Source: a virus. Taken from it: DNA of 26,659 nucleotides. The position numbers and the translations under genes were made by a program. Positions 21,683 through 26,659 of this stretch are shown in pieces. The first letter of the stretch is position 1. The number at the start of each line of letters is the position of its first letter. The stretch is from IMG/VR virus record IMGVR_UViG_3300037502_001087, positions 1 to 26,659 of that record. One strand, 5' to 3'. The notes under the pieces are model-generated. The model was not told the DNA's origin. It saw nothing but the letters and a program-made list of their open reading frames with translations, and made no database searches.

Positions 21683-21934
21683 TCACCATTCACCGTCATC
21701 GTCCGATTCTTCTTCATAATCTTCATATTCTTCTTCGGCTTCGTGTTCATTAACGTAATCTTTGAGTGCCGTTAGAATTTCTTTCTCACCACGAAACGCC
21801 TCTTTAATTTCATCAGCTTCGTAATTGTTTTCAATAAGTAGATTCACTAGTGAATCTGCTGCATCTTTACGTTCGTTGAAATCAATATGGTTACGTAGTG
21901 CATCCCACACTTCTGCAACAAAATTCAATGTCAT
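21683..21934 (-). CDS. Small acidic-tailed protein in the uvsX operon, 83 residues
   Basis: This protein has a helical body (FVAEVWDALRNHIDFNERKD, then SLVNLLIENNYEADEIKEAF) and an extremely acidic tail from about residue 64 (EAEEEYEDYEEESDDDGEW). It resembles a small conserved T4-like cyanophage family next to uvsX. Acidic tails can mimic DNA and interact with basic DNA-binding proteins, for example UvsX or gp32. Its start overlaps uvsX by 4 bases (ATGA), with the GAGGAGGAACATGAAGA area of uvsX serving as the ribosome site. Function unknown. Confidence 0.75.
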   Translation of the reverse strand: MTLNFVAEVWDALRNHIDFNERKDAADSLVNLLIENNYEADEIKEAFRGEKEILTALKDYVNEHEAEEEYEDYEEESDDDGEW

Positions 21935-22998
21935 TCTTCATGTTCCTCCTCAGTTGATAGAGTACTTAGCTTAGATGTAGATTTTTTTTGGTAATCTACC
22001 ATTACTTTGTCTAAGCATCCATCATCATTGGATTCCCAACCCTTACGAAAGAACTTCAACACTTCGCCCTCATCTGTTGTGTATGACAAGCGATTACCTT
22101 CTTTAGTAAGCATGCCGGCACCTTCAAACAAATCAAGTAAACCACTATACGGGTTCATACCTGTTTCATAAGGAATTTTAACTTGCACACTTTCAAAGGG
22201 CTTTGCATAACGTGTTTTCATTACCTTACAGGCTGAACGAATGCCACGTACATCGCTCACTTTGTTGCCATCTTCATCCTCTTTAAGTTTGAGTTTACGC
22301 ATAGCAACAACAATACTTGACGCATAGATAAAACCTTGACCACCGCTGATCTTATCATCTGGATCAAACATATCTTGTGAAGCATATGTATGATTAGTTG
22401 CAACAAGACCTACATTGTGACTACCGAACATATTAACACAGTTACGCACAAGTGCAGTAAGTGCCTTAGGCTTGCGACCCATGTCGCCTTTCATATCACC
22501 TGCTTCGAACTGGTTAACGTCAGTAGGTGTCAACAACATACCCAAGCTATCAATAATGAAAAGAACTTTAGGCTTATCCTCTGCAGGAAGTGCTTTATAA
22601 CTTTTCATAAACTCGCTAATAGTTTTAGCAACATCATCAATCATTGCCATGTTCAACTTTAATAGCTTATCTTCACTTGTATCAACACCAAGTGCTTTTA
22701 GCCAGTCCTCGTCCAACGCATTTTCTGAATCAACGAGTACAACAAAGATTCCTTGCTGTTGTGCGTGTCTGACAAGGTTTCCTGAACAAATGTAACTCTT
22801 TCCTGATCCACTCTCTCCGGCAAAGACAGTAACTTTACCAAGAGGTACGCCTTTATTAAAATCACCACTAATGAGGTAATTGAGGGCATAATTTCCTGTA
22901 CTAACCCAATCAGTTGGGTCATTGAATCCGATACTAAGTCCTTCAATAGACTTGGTAATGTCTTTTCTAAATTTACTAACATCAAAAGGTTTCCCCAA
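21931..22998 (-). CDS. uvsX: RecA-like recombinase UvsX
   Basis: This 355-residue strand-exchange protein has Walker A GESGSGKS (61-68) after LGKVTVFA, a Walker B-like VLFIIDSLGM, ATNHTY and the GQGFIYASSIVVAMRKLKL segment typical of UvsX and RecA-like proteins. It drives recombination-dependent replication and repair with gp32 and a mediator. The start is TTG 22998, since AGGAG lies 6 bases upstream and no ATG is available before the conserved N-terminus. The C-terminus is acidic (STEEEHEE). It overlaps the acidic small gene by 4 bases. Confidence 0.95.
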   Translation of the reverse strand: MGKPFDVSKFRKDITKSIEGLSIGFNDPTDWVSTGNYALNYLISGDFNKGVPLGKVTVFAGESGSGKSYICSGNLVRHAQQQGIFVVLVDSENALDEDWLKALGVDTSEDKLLKLNMAMIDDVAKTISEFMKSYKALPAEDKPKVLFIIDSLGMLLTPTDVNQFEAGDMKGDMGRKPKALTALVRNCVNMFGSHNVGLVATNHTYASQDMFDPDDKISGGQGFIYASSIVVAMRKLKLKEDEDGNKVSDVRGIRSACKVMKTRYAKPFESVQVKIPYETGMNPYSGLLDLFEGAGMLTKEGNRLSYTTDEGEVLKFFRKGWESNDDGCLDKVMVDYQKKSTSKLSTLSTEEEHEE

Positions 22999-23011
22999 TT
23001 TATTCTCCTAA

Positions 23012-23248
23012 TTATTTTTGCGGTATATTCATATACATTTTATCAGCAAAAGATATTTTGTCAAGGAACTCTGGACAATTGTCTGCGATACGTTCTAGTT
23101 CATAATCACTAGGATAATGCCTTAGTACGCCCCTTGCTCTGTCTCTTACTAATGCAGGAACCCTAGGAGTTCTTCCGGGGTCACATAATTCTTCCAACAA
23201 TTTTTTACCTTGCTTTAAAGCACGGTATCTTTCATCTGGTAATGTCAT
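23012..23248 (-). CDS. BPSL0761-like small protein
   Basis: This 78-residue protein has MTLPDERYRALKQGKKLLEE, then LCDPGRTPRVP, then RDRARGVLRHYPSDYELERI. The pattern of TxPDERxRAL...LL.EL...PR.P..R..AR..LRHYP matches a small bacterial family I remember as BPSL0761, seen in Betaproteobacteria. Its function is unknown. Its start has AGGAG 6 bases upstream (ATG 23248), and a short hairpin (CTCCT/AGGAG) could mask this site. It lies between gp32 and uvsX and may be a host-derived gene. The host hint is weak because phages also carry the family. Confidence 0.75.
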   Translation of the reverse strand: MTLPDERYRALKQGKKLLEELCDPGRTPRVPALVRDRARGVLRHYPSDYELERIADNCPEFLDKISFADKMYMNIPQK

Positions 23249-23263
23249 GATTTTCTCCTAAGG

Positions 23264-23281
23264 AGGGAGCCGAAGCTCCCT
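23264..23281 (-). terminator. CUUCGG hairpin after gp32 with overlapping SD-masking hairpin
   Basis: On the minus strand AGGGAGC pairs with GCTCCCT around TTCG. There is no U-tract, so it may be an mRNA-stabilising or processing hairpin rather than a terminator. Just downstream CTCCT and AGGAG are separated by one base and could mask the ribosome site of the next gene. Confidence 0.5.
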
Positions 23282-23288
23282 GTTCCTG

Positions 23289-24284
23289 TCAAGCAGACTT
23301 ATTCTGTCTAGCACGAATCATCGCTAGGATATCTTGTGCTTTATCACTTGAGGTATTTTTAGGAACTTGTACAGGCTGAGTAGTTGCTGTAGGTTCGTCA
23401 TCCCAAGGAGGTGTAGTTTCTGCTACGGGAGTAGCTGCGGGTACGCTGTTCGTGGCAGACGTTGATGTTTCAGCCGCAGCTCCTGCAGGAGCTTCAAGTC
23501 CATATGGGCGATAGTATTGACCCCAACGTTCATTGTCATAGGGCTTTCCTTCAACACTTGCCTCGAACATTTCTTTAATGACACGAAGTTCTGCTTCATT
23601 AGGCTTCTTAGGCAAGAAGTCAGCCAGATTAAATAATCCATGTGCTTCTAGTGCAGCCTGTTCAGCTTCGGTTAGTGAACTTTCTTTACGTGCCCAATTA
23701 CTGGTTGAGTAATCAGCATAGCCACCTTTGCTGGTCTTTTTGATGTTAAAGTCAAGACCACGCATATAATCAGTAGGCAGTTCTTCCATTTCAGGATCCA
23801 TCAAGCTAGACTTGATAATCGCAAAAATCTGTGGGCTGATGATGAACCTGCGAATAGGGTTAGCAGGAGTCTTGTCATCTCCTAGTGGATTTTGACGTAC
23901 AAAACCTTGGAATAGATAACTACGCTTCTTCCAATACTTGTTAGCCATTTCTTTCAATGTTTCATCCTTATACCAAGGACGAACTTCTGCAAGAATAGGA
24001 CAAGCGTCACCATACATTTCCACGCAAGGAACTTGTACTTGAATTTGCTTAACGTTAGGATCGCCCTTAACACCATTGAATGGAAGCTTGATGATTTGAC
24101 GTTCTACCCAAAAGAATGTATTGCTAGAATTAGCATCAGGAAGGAAACGTACGGTAGCTGTTGTACCTTCATCCATATTCCAGTGGGGGTAGATTGCGTT
24201 ATCAGATGTAGCGCCAGATGCGCCTTTTTGTTGTTTGTTTTCTTGTGCCGCAATACGGGCACGAATTTCTGCTAGTGAGGCCAT
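23289..24284 (-). CDS. 32: Single-stranded DNA-binding protein, gp32 family
   Basis: This 331-residue protein is the phage SSB that coats unwound DNA and organises replisome and recombinase proteins. The N-terminal basic segment (1-20) is followed by an OB-fold-containing core (about 30-230) with WNMDEGTTATVRFLPDANSS, VPCVEMYGDACPI, RSYLFQGFV and RRFIISPQI. The C-terminal third is Pro/Ala/Thr-rich with an acidic cluster PWDDEPTA. It ends DILAMIRARQNKSA, which resembles the N-terminal LAEIRARIAAQENK. The T4 homologue is 301 residues. AAGGAG precedes ATG 24284, and a sigma-70-like promoter and a hairpin lie upstream. It is likely expressed strongly and early. Confidence 0.9.
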   Translation of the reverse strand: MASLAEIRARIAAQENKQQKGASGATSDNAIYPHWNMDEGTTATVRFLPDANSSNTFFWVERQIIKLPFNGVKGDPNVKQIQVQVPCVEMYGDACPILAEVRPWYKDETLKEMANKYWKKRSYLFQGFVRQNPLGDDKTPANPIRRFIISPQIFAIIKSSLMDPEMEELPTDYMRGLDFNIKKTSKGGYADYSTSNWARKESSLTEAEQAALEAHGLFNLADFLPKKPNEAELRVIKEMFEASVEGKPYDNERWGQYYRPYGLEAPAGAAAETSTSATNSVPAATPVAETTPPWDDEPTATTQPVQVPKNTSSDKAQDILAMIRARQNKSA

Positions 24285-24366
24285 AATATTTCTCCTTAAG
24301 TTGGTCTTTGTTGAGCCTTAATTTAATTCGCTGATTCCCTATGAATCAACTAACATGCACAATATA

Positions 24367-24396
24367 AGTATAAACTACTTGCGGTGAGCATGTCAA
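24367..24396 (-). promoter_or_regulatory. Sigma-70 promoter for gp32
   Basis: On the minus strand TTGACA (24391-24396) is followed after 18 bases by TATACT (24367-24372); a 17-base reading gives TTATAC. Transcription would start near 24360, giving a leader of about 75 bases before ATG 24284. The leader is long enough for translational autoregulation as in T4 gene 32, though I see no clear operator. Confidence 0.7.
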
Positions 24397-24418
24397 TAGT
24401 ATTTATTCCAGATGTGGG

Positions 24419-24442
24419 AAACCGCAGATTTTTCTGCGGTTT
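24419..24442 (-). terminator. Hairpin terminator between the 581-residue gene and gp32
   Basis: AAACCGCAGA and TCTGCGGTTT pair around a 4-base loop, 10 bases after the stop of the minus-strand gene at 24452. The T run after the stem is short on this strand, and stronger on the plus strand, so the strand on which it works is uncertain. Its position between operons favours a minus-strand terminator. Confidence 0.6.
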
Positions 24443-24451
24443 TTGGGAGAA

Positions 24452-26197
24452 TTACTTTCTTATAATTCTTAGTATAGCATCGAGGTCTTCTTGACCCTCT
24501 TTCACATCTTTCTTGTGAGCCTTATCCATTGATTTGTCCAATACCTTTTCAGCATCTTTCTCAGCGTCTTTGGCTTTAACTGGTGTTGCTTTACCTTCCG
24601 GGCCTTTGTCATCATCATCACGTGTGCCTTTATAGCCCTCGGAATCCATTTCATTTATTTCTACTGATTCATTAGCTCCTACTAGTTTACCTACAGCACC
24701 TTTAGGTCCTACCTTTTCTGTTGGGCCTAGTTGACCCACACGCTTTTGATTGGCATCAAGGTCTTCCGCCACACCTTGTTCATCCAACTTATCATACTTG
24801 GCACGAATCTGTGCCATCTTTTCTTTGCTAGCGCCATCACGACCCGCTTTGCGTAGTGCATCCATGCCTGCCTTACCATACTTTTTATTGCCTAGATATG
24901 CCTGCAATCCACTTTCTTCTACGTCCTCTTCTTCTAAACCAATACGTTTAGCATGTGCTGCTAATCCTTGGCTGGTTGTACGTGTACCTGCAGGAAGTTT
25001 ATCTAAGTCTTGTTGTGTTACTTTCCAATCTCCGCCTTGCGCCTTGCGTTGGTAGGCAGGAACATTCATTTTCTTTTTAGCAGCTTCAGCATCATCGATT
25101 TCATCTTCATCCAAATCTAAAGCATTTAATCTTGATTTTTCTGTAGCCTTATTGTGTGCTAGTGTTTCAGCTCCAGGGGCTTCTGCGAGACTTTCTGCCC
25201 ATTCTTCTAATTCTTTAACTTGTTTCATTTCACCCAAATTTTTGCTTAACTTGTTTAGTATAGGCATTACGCTTTCGATTCTTGGATCTAATGTTTCTTG
25301 AACAAATAATTCATTCAATGTATTATCATCGCCTTCATTTTCCATCAATGTAGGAGTCCAGCTTTCAAAATATGCAGTATAACCACGATGACCACGCATT
25401 TTTCCTAGTGTTTCACGCAGGTCAGTATAATGATTCAATCCTGCTTCCACTAAACGCTGTGCAGATTCATTGAATTGATTTCCACGAACAGCACGAACAA
25501 AGCCGGCCATTTTGGTGTATTCTTCGCACAGTGACTTAATATGATTCCAACGCTCGTCATTTGGAACTCCACCTTCTGCTAGATGTCTAGCATATACTTG
25601 TGCTATTCCAGGCTTGATTGTGGGTGCTAAGATTCTTTCCCCTTGTGTATTTTCCAAGAAGATTTTAGCTATGTTTCGATAACGCTGTTCACCTTCTTGT
25701 ATCTGACGGGTGTGCTGCAAAATAATTTTAACTGTAGGAATGTTGTCGTTATAGCTTGCAGCTTTCCCCATTGGATAGTATCCTTCAGCGATTTGTTCTT
25801 TCTTTTTCATATATGTCCTTTGTGCCATATCACTATCTAATTTTTCTTTGGGCTCTAAGCTAAAGCTTAACTGGCGAGAGTGCGCCCATTTTTTAAAAAA
25901 CTTTAATAATCCATACCAACTATCATCATACGGAGCAGAAGCTGATTTTTCACCTGCTTTGTCGGCTATATCTTTATCGTAATATACTATAAGAGTGCGG
26001 GCCTTATCTATAGTAGCCCAGGCGTCGTCAATGTCTTTACCGTCTTGTTTAAAGGTAAATCTGAAAACGTCTGCTTCTTCAGGAGGAACAGTTTTTCCAG
26101 CTTGACTAACATCACTATCTCTAGAAACAGGGTTATAACCTCTAGTGTCTAGTAGATCGTATAATTCACGGTTGACGGATTCGTTATTTTTTGGCAT
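24452..26197 (-). CDS. 581-residue phage protein of unknown function, next to terminase
   Basis: This protein has an N-terminal folded part with LYDLLDTRGYNPVSRDSD, ADVFRFTFKQDGKDIDDAW and SWYGLLKFFKKWAHSRQLSF (about 1-115). A middle part has YRNIAKIFLENTQGERI, KPGIAQVYARHLAEGG (about 175-215) and a long helical stretch to about 330. The C-terminal 200 residues are highly charged and repetitive (Asp/Glu/Lys/Ala-rich). The GERILAPTIKPGIAQVYARHLAEGG-type core appears in phage proteins I have seen, but no function is known to me. Its place after terL and before a terminator suggests a virion or assembly role. No Shine-Dalgarno precedes ATG 26197; a GATAAATA octamer does. Confidence 0.75.
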   Translation of the reverse strand: MPKNNESVNRELYDLLDTRGYNPVSRDSDVSQAGKTVPPEEADVFRFTFKQDGKDIDDAWATIDKARTLIVYYDKDIADKAGEKSASAPYDDSWYGLLKFFKKWAHSRQLSFSLEPKEKLDSDMAQRTYMKKKEQIAEGYYPMGKAASYNDNIPTVKIILQHTRQIQEGEQRYRNIAKIFLENTQGERILAPTIKPGIAQVYARHLAEGGVPNDERWNHIKSLCEEYTKMAGFVRAVRGNQFNESAQRLVEAGLNHYTDLRETLGKMRGHRGYTAYFESWTPTLMENEGDDNTLNELFVQETLDPRIESVMPILNKLSKNLGEMKQVKELEEWAESLAEAPGAETLAHNKATEKSRLNALDLDEDEIDDAEAAKKKMNVPAYQRKAQGGDWKVTQQDLDKLPAGTRTTSQGLAAHAKRIGLEEEDVEESGLQAYLGNKKYGKAGMDALRKAGRDGASKEKMAQIRAKYDKLDEQGVAEDLDANQKRVGQLGPTEKVGPKGAVGKLVGANESVEINEMDSEGYKGTRDDDDKGPEGKATPVKAKDAEKDAEKVLDKSMDKAHKKDVKEGQEDLDAILRIIRK

Positions 26198-26201
26198 AAT
26201 G

Positions 26202-26209
26202 TATTTATC
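26202..26209 (-). promoter_or_regulatory. Late-promoter-like octamer GATAAATA abutting a start codon
   Basis: The octamer matches NATAAATA and ends 4 bases before ATG 26197, where no ribosome binding site is seen. It overlaps the terL stop codon. Expected transcription start is within one or two bases of the ATG. Support is modest because the sequence is AT-rich. Confidence 0.35.
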
Positions 26210-26659
26210 AACTTATTACGGCAAAGAAGGGTAAGGGTTGTATGTATTCGTCATGGTCTCGGATTTGCTCTTCCAAACTAGTGTGATAATCCGACAATTC
26301 TTGTAGCATTCTAACAGTTAATAAGCTGGCCATAACCAAATCATCTGTTTCTCCTATTTTAGCAGCATAACTTCCTGCGTTTGCTACAAACGATTTTAAC
26401 TCACTAACTAAGCTTTTACTTCGTATTTTTAATTTCTTAGTTTCGACCAAAGTCTTAAACTTAGCACACGCTGTCAATTTTACTTTATGCGTGGTATTGA
26501 ATCCCTTACGCTTTTTTCCACGCTCACTTAAAAATATTCCGGGAATGTTACTTTCACCGTACTCTGCTAACGAAATCAATGCTGCCTCACCAATAGTATT
26601 GTTTTCTATAGAATAATAAATGTTACTAGGTTCGCCTGTACAATCTTCAATATACTTGT
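26208..26659 (-). CDS. 17: Terminase large subunit gp17, C-terminal nuclease domain (5' end outside window)
   Basis: I extended this frame by hand from the internal TTG at 26579 to the window edge. It gives 149 residues with KYIEDCTGEP, IYYSIENNTIGEAALISL, then FNTTHKVKLTACAKFKTLVE, KSLVSELKSFV and GETDDLVMASLLTVRML. This matches the RuvC-like nuclease domain of T4-type large terminases: the Glu in IENN and the Asp pair in DDLVMA fit two of the acidic metal ligands. The enzyme cuts and pumps DNA into capsids; the ATPase domain lies upstream, outside the window. The stop is followed by a 10-base gap to the 581-residue gene. Confidence 0.88.
   Translation of the reverse strand, partial: KYIEDCTGEPSNIYYSIENNTIGEAALISLAEYGESNIPGIFLSERGKKRKGFNTTHKVKLTACAKFKTLVETKKLKIRSKSLVSELKSFVANAGSYAAKIGETDDLVMASLLTVRMLQELSDYHTSLEEQIRDHDEYIQPLPFFAVIS

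Noticed and set aside
23067-23090. TTGACA-like -35 inside the BPSL0761-like gene as a uvsX promoter
   Set aside because: No convincing -10 at 16-18 bases; it is explained by the coding sequence.
1-26659. tRNA genes, CRISPR arrays, insertion sequences or integrase
   Set aside because: No cloverleaf-like intergenic sequence, spaced direct repeats, transposase motifs or terminal inverted repeats were seen; nearly all space is filled by overlapping phage genes.

Overview
This window looks like a piece of a T4-like tailed-phage (myovirus) genome. It carries a T4-type replication and recombination set: DnaB-type helicase gp41, primase gp61, helicase UvsW, recombinase UvsX, single-strand-binding protein gp32, endonuclease VII gp49 and the C-terminal end of the large terminase gp17. 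Several other conserved small proteins resemble families I remember from T4-like marine and freshwater phages. The sequence is AT-rich, tightly packed and almost wholly on the minus strand, with many 4-base or longer start/stop overlaps. The one plus-strand gene is at 5625-6005. I saw no tRNA, rRNA, CRISPR array, insertion sequence or integrase. The host is unknown. Canonical TTGACA/TATAAT promoters point to an ordinary sigma-70 bacterium, and one small gene (23012-23248) resembles a family I associate with Betaproteobacteria.

Layout from high to low coordinates, which is the direction of transcription: (1) 26659-24452, the terminase C-terminus and a 581-residue unknown protein, closed by a hairpin. 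(2) 24396-20387, a sigma-70 promoter, gp32, a CUUCGG hairpin, a small protein, uvsX, an acidic small protein, a possible recombination mediator and a 276-residue unknown. (3) 20384-16321, a GC-richer island of small genes with five near-identical perfect-spacing sigma-70 promoters, a phage-type AAA+ ATPase and an RNA ligase, closed by a strong CUUCGG hairpin. (4) 16309-12021, a HARP-like protein, uvsW and three conserved T4-like proteins. (5) 12012-9158, a secreted subtilisin-like protease with a predicted beta-barrel tail, and three small unknowns. (6) 9170-5989, an overlapping chain: a 2-oxoglutarate dioxygenase, endonuclease VII, a DEDD exonuclease, an RmlC-like epimerase, a TagD-like cytidylyltransferase and a very short protein with the catalytic motifs of bacterial DNA polymerase III alpha. 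(7) 5453-2312, a virion or baseplate-like protein, the primase and the helicase. (8) 2283-1, three genes headed by a T4-type late promoter, ending in a KWDG (ligase-like) protein cut by the window edge.

The genes fit a lytic programme. Early host-polymerase promoters drive the small-gene island. A replication/recombination core (gp41-gp61, UvsX, gp32, UvsW, gp49) copies and resolves DNA. Late TATAAATA-type elements sit before presumed structural genes. The most unusual items are the 193-residue DnaE-like protein, the phage-encoded autotransporter-like protease, the repeated promoter-leader cassettes, and a group of genes that lack a ribosome binding site but have a -10-like box exactly 6 bases before the ATG. 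All functional statements come from motif reading and memory of protein families; no database search was run.
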